Part shown: piece by piece, positions 33,839 to 43,018 of the stretch
Numbering within the stretch: the stretch's first letter is position 1
Layout: every line of letters starts with the position of its first letter
Assembly (NCBI RefSeq): GCF_002095485.1
Contig: NZ_MLFS01000024.1
Span: 1-57,533 of the forward strand
DNA length: 57,533 nucleotides
From: Pantoea wallisii
Lineage (GTDB): Bacteria > Pseudomonadota > Gammaproteobacteria > Enterobacterales > Enterobacteriaceae
Reading direction: 5' to 3'
Notes under the pieces: model-generated
What the model saw: only the letters and a program-made list of their open reading frames with translations
Databases searched by the model: none
Told to the model about the DNA's origin: nothing
Program-made: the position numbers and the translations under genes

Positions 33839-35749
33839 TTATTTTTTATCTTTAACTTCTTCGAATTCAGCGTCGACAACGTCGTCATCTCTCTTCGCTG
33901 AAGCGTCGCCGGCATCGGCTCCGCCCGCCTGAGCCTGCTGCTGTGCCAGCTCCATCAGTTTGCTGGAGACTTCCATCAGCGCCTGCATTTTGGCTTCGAT
34001 TTCAGCTTTATCTTCGCCTCTCAGCGCGGTGTTCAGCTCGGTCAGTGCGGCTTCGATCGGTGCTTTGTCTTCAGCAGAGAGTTTGTCACCGGCTTCATCC
34101 AGCTGCTTACGGGTGCTGTGCGCAATCTGGTCGCCCTGGTTACGCGTCTGCACCAGCTCTTCGAATTTACGGTCAGACTCGGCGTTAGCTTCCGCGTCAC
34201 GAACCATTTTTTCGATCTCTTCCTCATTCAGACCGGAAGAAGCTTTGATGGTGATCTTCTGCTCTTTACCGCTGTTTTTGTCCTTCGCAGACACATGCAG
34301 AATACCGTCGGCATCGATGTCGAAGGTCACTTCGATCTGCGGCATACCGCGTGGTGCTGGCTGGATACCATCCAGGTTGAACTGGCCCAGGGATTTGTTA
34401 TCGCCTGAGCGCTTACGCTCACCCTGCAGCACGTGAATGGTCACGGCAGACTGGTTATCTTCAGCGGTCGAGAACACCTGGCTGTGCTTGGTTGGGATCG
34501 TGGTGTTCTTGCTGATCAGCGCGGTCATCACGCCACCCATGGTTTCGATACCCAGCGACAGCGGGGTTACGTCCAGCAGCAGAACATCTTTCACATCACC
34601 GGCCAGCACGCCGCCCTGCACGGCAGCACCTACAGCGACTGCTTCATCCGGGTTCACGTCTTTACGTGGCTCTTTGCCGAAGAACTCAGTCACTTTCGCC
34701 TGAACCATTGGCATACGCGTCTGACCACCAACCAGGATGACATCATTGATGTCAGAGACGGACAGGCCCGCATCCTGCAGTGCAACTTTCAGCGGCTCGA
34801 TAGAGCGGCTAACCAAATCTTCAACCAGTGACTCCAGCTTCGCACGGGTCACTTTGATGTTCAGGTGCTTAGGACCGGTCGCATCTGCTGTGATGTACGG
34901 CAGGTTAACGTCGGTCTGCTGCGCAGAAGAGAGCTCAATCTTCGCTTTCTCAGCGGCTTCTTTCAGACGCTGCATCGCCAGCGGATCGTTGTGCAGATCG
35001 ATGCCCTGATCTTTCTTGAACTCTGCCACCAGGTAGTTGATCAGGCGGCTGTCGAAGTCTTCACCACCGAGGTGGGTATCACCGTTGGTCGCCAGTACTT
35101 CGAAGGTTTTCTCGCCGTCAACTTCATCGATTTCGATGATAGAGATATCAAACGTACCGCCACCCAGGTCATAAACCGCGATGGTGCGGTTACCCTGGCC
35201 TTTATCCAGACCGTAAGCCAGTGCGGCTGCCGTTGGTTCGTTGATGATACGTTTTACGTCCAGACCGGCGATACGGCCTGCGTCTTTAGTCGCCTGACGC
35301 TGTGCATCGTTGAAGTAAGCCGGTACGGTAATGACCGCTTCAGTTACCGCTTCACCGAGGAAATCTTCCGCGGTTTTCTTCATCTTTTTCAGCACTTCAG
35401 CAGAGATCTGCGGCGGTGCCATTTTCTGGCCTTTTACGTCCAGCCATGCATCACCGTTATCAGAACCGATGATTTTGTACGGCATGATTTTGATATCACG
35501 CTGCACTTCTTCGTCCTGGAAACGACGGCCAATCAGACGCTTGATCGCGAACAGGGTGTTCTGCGGGTTAGTCACCGCCTGACGTTTAGCCGGTTGACCA
35601 ACCAGAGTTTCGCCATCCTGCGTATAAGCAATAATTGACGGTGTGGTGCGATCGCCTTCAGCGTTTTCAAGCACACGTGCTTTACCGCCGTCCATGATCG
35701 CCACACATGAGTTGGTTGTACCCAGGTCAATACCAATAATCTTACCCAT
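33839..35749 (-). CDS. dnaK: Chaperone DnaK (Hsp70)
   Basis: ATP-driven Hsp70 chaperone, also regulator of sigma-32 stability. The 636-residue product (E. coli 638) is complete: [13 protein letters not shown], the phosphate-2 region [15 protein letters not shown], the adenosine motif [14 protein letters not shown], the linker DVLLLDVTP, and the C-terminal lid ending in the acidic [16 protein letters not shown]. Transcribed from a sigma-32 promoter at 35879-35909 and followed by dnaJ. Confidence 0.99.
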   Translation of the reverse strand: MGKIIGIDLGTTNSCVAIMDGGKARVLENAEGDRTTPSIIAYTQDGETLVGQPAKRQAVTNPQNTLFAIKRLIGRRFQDEEVQRDIKIMPYKIIGSDNGDAWLDVKGQKMAPPQISAEVLKKMKKTAEDFLGEAVTEAVITVPAYFNDAQRQATKDAGRIAGLDVKRIINEPTAAALAYGLDKGQGNRTIAVYDLGGGTFDISIIEIDEVDGEKTFEVLATNGDTHLGGEDFDSRLINYLVAEFKKDQGIDLHNDPLAMQRLKEAAEKAKIELSSAQQTDVNLPYITADATGPKHLNIKVTRAKLESLVEDLVSRSIEPLKVALQDAGLSVSDINDVILVGGQTRMPMVQAKVTEFFGKEPRKDVNPDEAVAVGAAVQGGVLAGDVKDVLLLDVTPLSLGIETMGGVMTALISKNTTIPTKHSQVFSTAEDNQSAVTIHVLQGERKRSGDNKSLGQFNLDGIQPAPRGMPQIEVTFDIDADGILHVSAKDKNSGKEQKITIKASSGLNEEEIEKMVRDAEANAESDRKFEELVQTRNQGDQIAHSTRKQLDEAGDKLSAEDKAPIEAALTELNTALRGEDKAEIEAKMQALMEVSSKLMELAQQQAQAGGADAGDASAKRDDDVVDAEFEEVKDKK

Positions 35750-35878
35750 CTAAACGTCTCCCACTTAAATTCAATTCTTTGCCAATTTGGGTTGTGAAGC
35801 AGAGATGCGGTCAAAATCACCGCTTTCAACTGCTGGAGCAGGCTTTTTTTTGCTGCCTCACAACGCTCGATGACAAGT

Positions 35879-35909
35879 AAATGGGGCCGCTTCGAAGCGC
35901 ATCAAGGGT
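35879..35909 (-). promoter_or_regulatory. Sigma-32 heat-shock promoter of dnaKJ
   Basis: On the minus strand: CCCTTGATG, a 13-base spacer, then CCCCATTT, matching the heat-shock consensus CTTGAAA-N(11-16)-CCCCATNT and nearly identical to the E. coli dnaK P1 elements. It lies about 130 bases before the dnaK start, leaving a leader that begins with the A/T-rich tract. Confidence 0.88.
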
Positions 35910-36053
35910 TAAAACTAAAAAAAATTTAGAATCTGATACCGTTTCAGATCAAAGTGGCGTGAAAGCGGGCTGATTATGATGCAGCGCCCCGCTTACCGCC
36001 GTGGTAGGCGCAGGGTTAAGACCACGCAAATTTAACACTGCTGCTGAGGAATT

Positions 36054-36614
36054 ATGGGTAACACCACGCTGGCGAATCCCGCCCCGTTGGGCCTGATGGG
36101 CTTTGGTATGACGACCATCCTGCTCAATTTACACAATACCGGTCTGTTTGCGATGGATGTCATCATCCTGGCAATGGGCCTGTTCTACGGTGGTATCGCG
36201 CAAATTCTTGCCGGGCTGCTGGAGTATAAAAAAGGCAACACGTTCGGCCTCACCGCATTTACCTCTTACGGCAGCTTCTGGCTGACGCTGGTAGCGATTC
36301 TGCTGCTGCCGAAAATGGGCCTTGCTGCTGTCGCCGACGGTCACTTCCTCGGCGCATACCTGGCGCTGTGGGGCATGTTTACGCTGTGCCTGTTTTTCGG
36401 CACGCTGCAGGCGCCAAAGATGCTGCGATTTGTTTTTGCCAGCCTGACGCTGCTGTTTGCGCTGCTGGCGCTGGGGCATCTGCTGGATCACGCCAGGCTG
36501 CTGCGTATCGCAGGCTGGGTCGGTATTGTCTGCGGAGCCAGCGCGTTCTATCTGGCGATGGGAGAAGTACTGAACGAGAAGTTTGGCCGCAGCGTGCTGC
36601 CAATCGGTGAATAA
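36054..36614 (+). CDS. satP: Acetate/succinate transporter SatP (YaaH)
   Basis: Inner-membrane acetate-succinate/proton symporter of the GPR1/FUN34/YaaH (AceTr) family. The 186-residue product (E. coli 188) has six membrane segments and the family signature NPAPLGLMGFG near the N-terminus, with GLTAFTSYGSFWL and YLAMGEVLNEKFGRSVLPIGE also conserved. It is divergent from dnaK with 304 bases between, which carry the dnaK promoter and leader; the satP promoter is not clear to me. Confidence 0.96.
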   Translation: MGNTTLANPAPLGLMGFGMTTILLNLHNTGLFAMDVIILAMGLFYGGIAQILAGLLEYKKGNTFGLTAFTSYGSFWLTLVAILLLPKMGLAAVADGHFLGAYLALWGMFTLCLFFGTLQAPKMLRFVFASLTLLFALLALGHLLDHARLLRIAGWVGIVCGASAFYLAMGEVLNEKFGRSVLPIGE

Positions 36615-36620
36615 AAAAAA

Positions 36621-36643
36621 CAGCGCGGGTTAGCCCCGCGCTG
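36621..36643 (-). terminator. Terminator between satP and the MFS gene
   Basis: Stem CAGCGCGGG / CCCGCGCTG with a 5-base loop. Eight T follow on the minus strand, so it ends the MFS transcript; on the plus strand it lies 6 bases after the satP stop but lacks a T-run. Confidence 0.85.
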
Positions 36644-36648
36644 ATCGA

Positions 36649-37959
36649 TTACGAAGAGTGCAGTGATACATCCAGCCGCGTATCAGGCTGACGGCTATCG
36701 CGCCACAGCCAGATCCCCACCAGAAAACCGATCACCGCCAGCGCCAGTACATACCAGGCCGGTGCCATAGGTGTCAGCTGCATCATCAGCGTCACGCTGA
36801 TCGGCGTCAGGCCACCAAAAATCGCGTAAGAGACGTTATAGGAGAACGAAATACCGGTGAAACGCACCGCTGCCGGGAACGCCCGCACCATCACAAACGG
36901 CACCACGCCAACCACACCCACGCTCAGGCCAGCCAGGCCGTACCAGAGCAACAGCATCTCCGGCGTAGTGCCCAGCTGATGGAAGAAGTTCCAGCTGAAT
37001 ATTGCCAGCAGCACGGAACCGGCCATCAGCGTACGCGCAGCACCAAATCGATCAACCAGCCAGCCGGCTATTACGCAGCCCAGCAGCAGCATAACGGTGG
37101 CAAAGCTATTGGCCTGCAGGCTGAGTGCTGCCGGGATAGCGTGCTGTTTCTGCATCAGCGTAGGCGCCATCAGAATCACCACCACGATGCACGCCGACAA
37201 TAGCCACGTCAGCAGCATTGAGACCACAACGCCGTGCCTGTGGCTGGCGAGAACGGTGCGCAGCGGCAACTTATCCGAGAGCGTTTTGCGCTGCTGCATC
37301 TGCCGGAACACCGGCGTCTCATGCAGCCAGCGGCGCAGATACATCGCCAGCAAGCCAAACAGACCGCCGAGGAAGAAAGGGATGCGCCAGCCGTAATCGC
37401 GCATAGCGGCGGGTGAAAGCGTGGTATTCAGCGCGGTGGCGACCAGCGAACCGAGCAGGATACCCGCGGTTAATCCGGCGGTCAGCGTGCCACAGGCGAA
37501 GCCGATACGCTTTTCTGGCACATGTTCTGCTACAAACACCCAGGCGCCCGGCACCTCGCCGCCGATCGCCGCGCCCTGCAGGATGCGCATCAGCAGCATC
37601 AGTAACGGTGCCGCAATGCCAATGCTGTCATAGGTTGGCAGTGCGCCCATCGCCAGCGTGGGCAGCGCCATCAGCAGAATACTGAGGCTAAACATCTTCT
37701 TGCGTCCGACTTTGTCGCCAAAGTGTGCCATGATGATGCCGCCCAGTGGGCGCGCCAGATAGCCGGCCGCAAAGATGGCAAACGTCTGCACCTGCCGCAA
37801 CCACTCGGGAATGTCGGCCGGAAAGAACAGTTCGCCAATCACCGCAGCGAAGAAGACAAAGATGATGAAGTCGTAAAACTCCAGCGCCCCGCCAAGGGCC
37901 GCCAGCGACAGGGTTTTGTAGTCCTGCCGGTTAAGTTGTCGGGTATTCAGGGTATCCAT
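36649..37959 (-). CDS. MFS transporter, metabolite:H+ symporter (MHS) type
   Basis: 436-residue, 12-segment major facilitator, probably a proton symporter for a small organic acid or related solute. It has the early DFIIFVFFAAVIGELFF segment, the loop 2-3 signature HFGDKVGRKKMFSLSILLMA and the mid-protein Arg/Glu-rich loop (RRWLHETPVFRQMQQ), all typical of the MHS group (relatives include ProP, KgtP and ShiA). The substrate cannot be told from sequence. It sits between satP and mog, which are adjacent in E. coli, and has its own terminator, so it is an insertion relative to E. coli. Confidence 0.85.
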   Translation of the reverse strand: MDTLNTRQLNRQDYKTLSLAALGGALEFYDFIIFVFFAAVIGELFFPADIPEWLRQVQTFAIFAAGYLARPLGGIIMAHFGDKVGRKKMFSLSILLMALPTLAMGALPTYDSIGIAAPLLMLLMRILQGAAIGGEVPGAWVFVAEHVPEKRIGFACGTLTAGLTAGILLGSLVATALNTTLSPAAMRDYGWRIPFFLGGLFGLLAMYLRRWLHETPVFRQMQQRKTLSDKLPLRTVLASHRHGVVVSMLLTWLLSACIVVVILMAPTLMQKQHAIPAALSLQANSFATVMLLLGCVIAGWLVDRFGAARTLMAGSVLLAIFSWNFFHQLGTTPEMLLLWYGLAGLSVGVVGVVPFVMVRAFPAAVRFTGISFSYNVSYAIFGGLTPISVTLMMQLTPMAPAWYVLALAVIGFLVGIWLWRDSRQPDTRLDVSLHSS

Positions 37960-38070
37960 ATCAGTGTGGTATCCAGCGCTATTCGGTAGGGTTGTAAAGC
38001 TGGGATCACTATACCGTCAAACCTTTACCACACCAGTCGTGCTGAATTTTATGCCTGAAAACGGTAATTT

Positions 38071-38658
38071 TCAGACGTTTGTCTCACGCCGGGCGCTTTT
38101 CGGGCGAAAAGCTGCTACCACCGCGGAATGCGTCTCCACATATGGCCCTTCAAGCAGCTGTAAACAATAAGGTACGGCAGCAAAAATACCCGGTACTTTT
38201 ACGCTGCCGTCTTCCGCTTTCAGCCCTTCCAGCGTCTCTTTAATCGATTTAGGCTGGCCGGGAAGATTGAGAATCAGCGACTGTTTACGAATCACGCCCA
38301 CCTGGCGCGACAAAATCGCCGTGGGTACAAACTGCAGGCTGATCTGGCGCATCTGCTCACCAAACCCCGGCATTTCACGATCGGCTATCGCCAGCGTGGC
38401 ATCGGGCGTAACGTCACGGCGCGCCGGTCCGGTGCCGCCGGTGGTTAACACCAGATGGCAGAACCGTTCATCAACCAGCTCGCAGATCGCCTGTTCAATC
38501 ATCGGCTGCTCATCCGGCACCAGACGGGTTTCAATTTCAAACGGCGTGGCAAGCGCGGCGGCGAGCCAGCTCTCCAGAGCCGGAATGCCCTGATCCTGAT
38601 AGATGCCGTTGGCGGCCCGATCGGAAACGGAAATCAAGCCAATACGTAAAGTATCCAT
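38071..38658 (-). CDS. mog: Molybdopterin adenylyltransferase Mog
   Basis: Adenylates molybdopterin before molybdate insertion by MoeA. The start ATG 38658 (MDTLRIGLISVSDRAANGIYQDQG) gives 195 residues, the E. coli length; the upstream open frame is not conserved. The MPT-binding motif TTGGTGPARRDVTPDA and NLPGQPKSIKETL are intact. It lies 121 bases after talB, past a terminator hairpin, so it likely has its own promoter or is expressed by read-through. Confidence 0.96.
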   Translation of the reverse strand: MDTLRIGLISVSDRAANGIYQDQGIPALESWLAAALATPFEIETRLVPDEQPMIEQAICELVDERFCHLVLTTGGTGPARRDVTPDATLAIADREMPGFGEQMRQISLQFVPTAILSRQVGVIRKQSLILNLPGQPKSIKETLEGLKAEDGSVKVPGIFAAVPYCLQLLEGPYVETHSAVVAAFRPKSARRETNV

Positions 38659-38745
38659 AGAGTTATCGCTGTGGTTAACCGCGAGGCGGTGAAAGATAGA
38701 GAGAGTGCAGAAAGGATAATACAAAGCGTGGAGAAAAAGCGAAAA

Positions 38746-38770
38746 CCGTGGCAGCAATCTGCCGCCACGG
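38746..38770 (-). terminator. Intrinsic terminator of talB
   Basis: Stem CCGTGGC / GCCACGG with a further GGCAG/CTGCC pairing inside, 9 bases after the talB stop on the minus strand, followed by TTTTCGCTTTTTC. Confidence 0.8.
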
Positions 38771-38779
38771 CCTGTCACC

Positions 38780-39733
38780 TTACAGCAGTTCGGCGATCAT
38801 CTTCTCAAGTTTACCCTGGTCGATGGCGAAGTTGCGGATGCCTTCCGCCAGCTTGGTCACCGCCATAGGATCCTGGTTGTGCTGCCACAGGAACTCAGCT
38901 TCGGTCATTTTCGCCGGACGCGCTTTCACGTCACCGGTGTAGCTCAGCTTACGCTCAACCGCACCTTCGCTCTCCGCCAGCTCTTTCAGCAGGTTTGGCG
39001 AAATTGTCAGACGGTCGCAACCGGCCAGCTCGATGATCTCACCGACGTTACGGAAGCTGGCGCCCATCACCACGGTTTCGTAACCGTGCTGCTTGTAGTA
39101 GTTGTAAATTTCAGAAACCGACACCACACCTGGATCTTCGTGCGCAGCATACTCTTTCTTATCGGTATTCTGCTTGTACCAGTCGAGGATACGGCCAACG
39201 AACGGTGAAATCAGGAACACGCCGGCTTCGGCACAGGCACGCGCCTGCGCAAAGGAGAACAGCAGCGTCAGGTTACAGTTGATGCCCTCTTTCTCCAGCT
39301 GCTCTGCCGCACGGATGCCCTGCCAGGTAGATGCCAGCTTGATCAGGATACGGTCATTGCTGATGCCCGCATCGTTGTACAGTTTGATCAGGCTGCGTGC
39401 CTTGGCGATGCTCGCTTCGGTGTCGTAAGAGAGACGCGCATCCACTTCAGTGGAGATACGGCCCGGGATCAGCTTAAGAATTTCCAGACCAATGTTGACG
39501 GCCAGCTTGTCAGAAACCAGCGCCAGCTGCTCTTCTTTATTGCTGCTCTGCTGACGCGCCCAGGTAATGGCTTCATCTATCAGCTTGCGGTATTCAGGAA
39601 TTTGAGCGGCATTGAGGATCAAAGAAGGGTTCGTGGTGGCGTCCTGCGGCTGATAGAGTTTCATCGCTGCGATATCACCGGTGTCGGCGACCACGGTAGT
39701 CAGCTGACGCAAGGAAGTAAGTTTGTCCGTCAT
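38780..39733 (-). CDS. talB: Transaldolase TalB
   Basis: Pentose-phosphate pathway enzyme moving a dihydroxyacetone unit between sugar phosphates. The start ATG 39733 ([20 protein letters not shown]) gives 317 residues as in E. coli; a longer open frame upstream is ignored. The Schiff-base Lys is in [10 protein letters not shown] near residue 132, and [10 protein letters not shown] near residue 33 is the family signature. It is divergent from yaaA with 214 bases between. The yaaJ gene found nearby in E. coli is missing. Confidence 0.98.
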   Translation of the reverse strand: MTDKLTSLRQLTTVVADTGDIAAMKLYQPQDATTNPSLILNAAQIPEYRKLIDEAITWARQQSSNKEEQLALVSDKLAVNIGLEILKLIPGRISTEVDARLSYDTEASIAKARSLIKLYNDAGISNDRILIKLASTWQGIRAAEQLEKEGINCNLTLLFSFAQARACAEAGVFLISPFVGRILDWYKQNTDKKEYAAHEDPGVVSVSEIYNYYKQHGYETVVMGASFRNVGEIIELAGCDRLTISPNLLKELAESEGAVERKLSYTGDVKARPAKMTEAEFLWQHNQDPMAVTKLAEGIRNFAIDQGKLEKMIAELL

Positions 39734-39947
39734 GGTTCTCTTTTCTCTTAGGTTGACTGTCAGGGTATAAAAGGCTGTTGCGATAATATCACGCAAGCTA
39801 AGCGGCGCAACACCATGGAGTGCCCTTTACGATAGCGCTAACAAATGGAAGCGATTTGCCGATCCGTCGCGCTTTTTTGCTACACTCGGCGCAACAATTT
39901 TCCCTTTAATCCCCTGATAAAAGAGCGGGTCAACGAGGACGTAAACG

Positions 39948-40721
39948 ATGCTGATGGTTATCTCGCCAGCGAAGACACTGGACTATGAAAGCCCGCTGGC
40001 GACACAACGTTTCACCCAACCGGCGCTGTTAGAAAAATCACACCAATTAATCGACGTTGCGCGCGATCTCTCACCGGCACAGATCGCTTCTCTGATGAGT
40101 ATCAGCGATAAGCTGGCCCATCTGAACGCCGAACGCTTTAACCAGTGGCAGCCGCCCTTCACGCCTGATAACGCACGTCAGGCGATTCTGGCGTTTAAAG
40201 GGGATGTCTATACCGGCCTGCAGGCAGAGACCTTCAGCGAAGCGGATTTCGACTTTGCTCAGCAGCATCTGCGCATGTTTTCCGGCCTTTACGGCCTGCT
40301 GCGCCCGCTCGATTTAATGCAGCCGTATCGCTTAGAGATGGGGATCAAGCTGACTAATCCGGCAGGCAAAGATCTCTACAGCTTCTGGGGCGATCTGCTC
40401 ACAGAGAAGCTGAACGAGGCGCTGGCGGACCAGGGTGATGACGTGCTGATTAACCTGGCCTCTGATGAGTATTTCAAAGCAATTAAGCCGAAGCAGTTAC
40501 AGGGGCAGTTGATTAAACCGGTGTTCCTCGACGAGAAGAACGGCAAGTTTAAGGTGATCAGCTTCTACGCCAAGCGCGCGCGCGGGTTGATGAGCCGCTA
40601 CATCATTCAAAATCGTCTGCGTAAACCGGAGCAGCTGAAGGCGTTTGATGTCGATGGCTATTTTTTTGCTGCTGATGAAAGCAAAGGCAATGAACTGGTG
40701 TTTAAGCGTCACGAGCAGTGA
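39948..40721 (+). CDS. yaaA: Peroxide stress resistance protein YaaA
   Basis: DUF328/UPF0246 protein that limits free intracellular iron and DNA damage under hydrogen peroxide, part of the OxyR response in E. coli. The 257-residue product (E. coli 258) starts [16 protein letters not shown] and contains the conserved [30 protein letters not shown] and [12 protein letters not shown] segments. I saw no clear OxyR site upstream by eye. It converges on thrC across a large palindrome. Confidence 0.96.
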   Translation: MLMVISPAKTLDYESPLATQRFTQPALLEKSHQLIDVARDLSPAQIASLMSISDKLAHLNAERFNQWQPPFTPDNARQAILAFKGDVYTGLQAETFSEADFDFAQQHLRMFSGLYGLLRPLDLMQPYRLEMGIKLTNPAGKDLYSFWGDLLTEKLNEALADQGDDVLINLASDEYFKAIKPKQLQGQLIKPVFLDEKNGKFKVISFYAKRARGLMSRYIIQNRLRKPEQLKAFDVDGYFFAADESKGNELVFKRHEQ

Positions 40722-40723
40722 TT

Positions 40724-40755
40724 TACCCGGGTCGCCATAAATGGCGACCCGGGTA
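40724..40755. repeat. 32-bp perfect palindrome between yaaA and thrC
   Basis: Arms TACCCGGGTCGCCAT and ATGGCGACCCGGGTA with centre AA, starting 3 bases after the yaaA stop. No T-run follows on either strand. The inner 20 bases (40730-40749) are GGTCGCCATAAATGGCGACC, the same family as 49455-49474, where only one central base differs. Confidence 0.8.
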
Positions 40756-40799
40756 TCATGCACCCTAATCCATACAGGCGTGGTGCGCACCTTGCGAAT

Positions 40800-42083
40800 T
40801 TACTTCAGCAAGAACTTACGCAGCTCGGCGAAATCCGCTTTAAAACTGTGCGACAGCAGCGGCAGATCCGCCCGATCGGCCAGCTCCTGCGGCAGCGGCA
40901 GCGTCTGCCCCAAAATCTCCTCCACGCTCTCTTTAAACTTGGCCGGATGCGCCGTACCCAGGAACAGACCGTACTCGCCCTCCTGCAGATTATCGCGCAG
41001 CAGACGGTAGGCAATCGCCGCGTGCGGCTCAGAGATATAACCGATCTCCGCCAGCTCGCGCATGGTCAACTTCGTGGTCTCATCGGACACCGCACCGTAA
41101 GCCAGATCGGTCAGGCGCCAGGTTTTACGGCGGAACAGCTCCTCAACGCGCGGCCAGTTGTTAGGCTGGCTCACATCCATCGCATTCGACAGCGTAGCCA
41201 CCGTGGCATTTGGCTGCCATTCGCCATTACCAAGGAAGCGTGGCACGGTGTCGTTGGCATTGGTGGCGGCGATAAAGCGCTTGATCGGCAGACCGAGCGA
41301 TTTCGCCAGCAGGCCGGCGGTCAGATCGCCAAAGTTGCCGCTGGGCACCGACACCACCAGCTGATTGCGCTTCTCCTGCGGTAACTGCGCGACGGCCTCG
41401 AAGTAGTAGCAGATCTGCGCCAGCAGGCGGCTGATGTTAATGGAGTTCGCAGAGTTGAGGCCAATCGCCCTCTTCAGCTCTTCATCATCAAACGCCTGTT
41501 TCACCAGCGCCTGGCAGGCATCGAAGTCACCGTCAATCGCGATGGTTTCAATATTCCCGCCCAGCGTACAGAACAGCTTCTCCTGCAGCGGACTGATTTT
41601 GCCCTGCGGATAGAGGATCACCACGCGCACGTTCTCCATCCCGTAGAACGCATGCGCCACTGCCGCACCGGTGTCGCCGGAGGTCGCGGTCAGGATGGTG
41701 ATCTGCTCATCTGCACCGGACACGTAAGAGAGCATCTGCGCCATAAAGCGGCCGCCAAAATCTTTAAACGCCAGCGTCGGGCCGTGGAACAGCTCAAGGC
41801 ACGCGACATCATTGCTCACCTGGGTGACCGGCGCCGGGAAAGCAAAGGCATTTTTAACGCGCTCCGCCAGCTGATGCGCAGCAATCTCATCACCGATATA
41901 GGCAGAGAGAATTTTGCTGCTGCGGCTGACAAAATCCATCTCCAGCATCGCATCAATATCGGTCAGTTCGAATTCCGGCAGCTCCAGCGGGAAAAACAGC
42001 CCCTGCTGTGAACCGAGGCCCTGTTTCACGGCCTGCGAAAAGCTCACCTGCTCGTTGTGATCCTTAAGGTTGTAGAGTTTCAT
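40800..42083 (-). CDS. thrC: Threonine synthase ThrC
   Basis: PLP enzyme that converts O-phosphohomoserine to threonine. The 427-residue product (E. coli 428) has the PLP Lys in GPTLAFKDFGGRF near residue 107, the phosphate-binding TATSGDTGAAVAHAF, and the C-terminal EPHAAIAYRLL. Last gene of thrLABC, 3 bases after thrB. Confidence 0.98.
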   Translation of the reverse strand: MKLYNLKDHNEQVSFSQAVKQGLGSQQGLFFPLELPEFELTDIDAMLEMDFVSRSSKILSAYIGDEIAAHQLAERVKNAFAFPAPVTQVSNDVACLELFHGPTLAFKDFGGRFMAQMLSYVSGADEQITILTATSGDTGAAVAHAFYGMENVRVVILYPQGKISPLQEKLFCTLGGNIETIAIDGDFDACQALVKQAFDDEELKRAIGLNSANSINISRLLAQICYYFEAVAQLPQEKRNQLVVSVPSGNFGDLTAGLLAKSLGLPIKRFIAATNANDTVPRFLGNGEWQPNATVATLSNAMDVSQPNNWPRVEELFRRKTWRLTDLAYGAVSDETTKLTMRELAEIGYISEPHAAIAYRLLRDNLQEGEYGLFLGTAHPAKFKESVEEILGQTLPLPQELADRADLPLLSHSFKADFAELRKFLLK

Positions 42084-42086
42084 GCG

Positions 42087-43016
42087 TTATCCCAATTTAC
42101 GTGCGCCAGCCGTATCAAGACGGCAGATATGGACGAAGCCTTCATCGTTCTGCAGATAGTGCTGGCTCAACCAGCCTGCCATCCGCTGTGCCGTTGCCAT
42201 CTCGTTGCAAACGGCGAAAAGTGTCGGGCCGGAGCCCGAAATGCCGCAGGCCAGTGCGCCAATATCGGCCGCCGCTTTGCGCGCATCGGCAAAGCCTGGC
42301 AGCAGTTTGGTGCGATACGGCTCCGCAACAACATCCTGCATAAGTTTAGCCGCCAGCGCAGGCTGACGGGTGTGGCAGGCGTGAATAAAGCCCGCCAGCA
42401 GACGACCATGTTTGATCACATCCTGCTTGCGATACTGTGCCGGCAGAATGGCACGCGCTTCGGCAGTTGAGACTTTAATGCCCGGATAGGCCATCACCCA
42501 CAGCCAGTCATCAAAGCACGGGACCTCCTGGCTGATGATGCCGTTCTCCTCAATCATCAGCTGCACGCCGCCAAGGAAGCAGGGTGCCACGTTGTCATAG
42601 TGCACGCTGCCTGAAATGCGCCCTTCCAGCTCGCCCATCAGCGCCAGCAGTTCCGTATCACTCAGCGGTTTGCCGCAGAATTCGTTCATGGCCATCAAAC
42701 CTGCCACCACAGAACAGGCGCTGGAGCCGAGGCCGGAGCCAATCGGCATGTTTTTCTCCAGCGTCATGGCAACCGGTACCTGCTTACCGATGGCCTGACA
42801 GAAGCGCTCCCAGCACTGGTAAACAATGTTCTCTTTAGGCTCAGCCGGCAGTTTACTGACGAAGCGCCCCTTATTGACCAGGCTAAAGCTGTCAGCCGCT
42901 TCCACAGACACGCAATCACCCAACAGCGTGCCATCCACCGGCGAAACCGCCGCGCCCAGCACATCAAAGCCGACGCTGACGTTACCTATTGAGGCCGGTG
43001 CATAAATTTTTACCAT
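42087..43016 (-). CDS. thrB: Homoserine kinase ThrB
   Basis: GHMP-family kinase that phosphorylates homoserine. ATG 43016 ([20 protein letters not shown]) gives 309 residues (E. coli 310). An ATG three bases earlier (43019) overlaps the thrA stop and could also serve. The ATP-binding motif [17 protein letters not shown] and the C-terminal [13 protein letters not shown] are intact. Coupled to thrA by the overlapping stop/start. Confidence 0.98.
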   Translation of the reverse strand: MVKIYAPASIGNVSVGFDVLGAAVSPVDGTLLGDCVSVEAADSFSLVNKGRFVSKLPAEPKENIVYQCWERFCQAIGKQVPVAMTLEKNMPIGSGLGSSACSVVAGLMAMNEFCGKPLSDTELLALMGELEGRISGSVHYDNVAPCFLGGVQLMIEENGIISQEVPCFDDWLWVMAYPGIKVSTAEARAILPAQYRKQDVIKHGRLLAGFIHACHTRQPALAAKLMQDVVAEPYRTKLLPGFADARKAAADIGALACGISGSGPTLFAVCNEMATAQRMAGWLSQHYLQNDEGFVHICRLDTAGARKLG

Positions 43017-43018
43017 CA

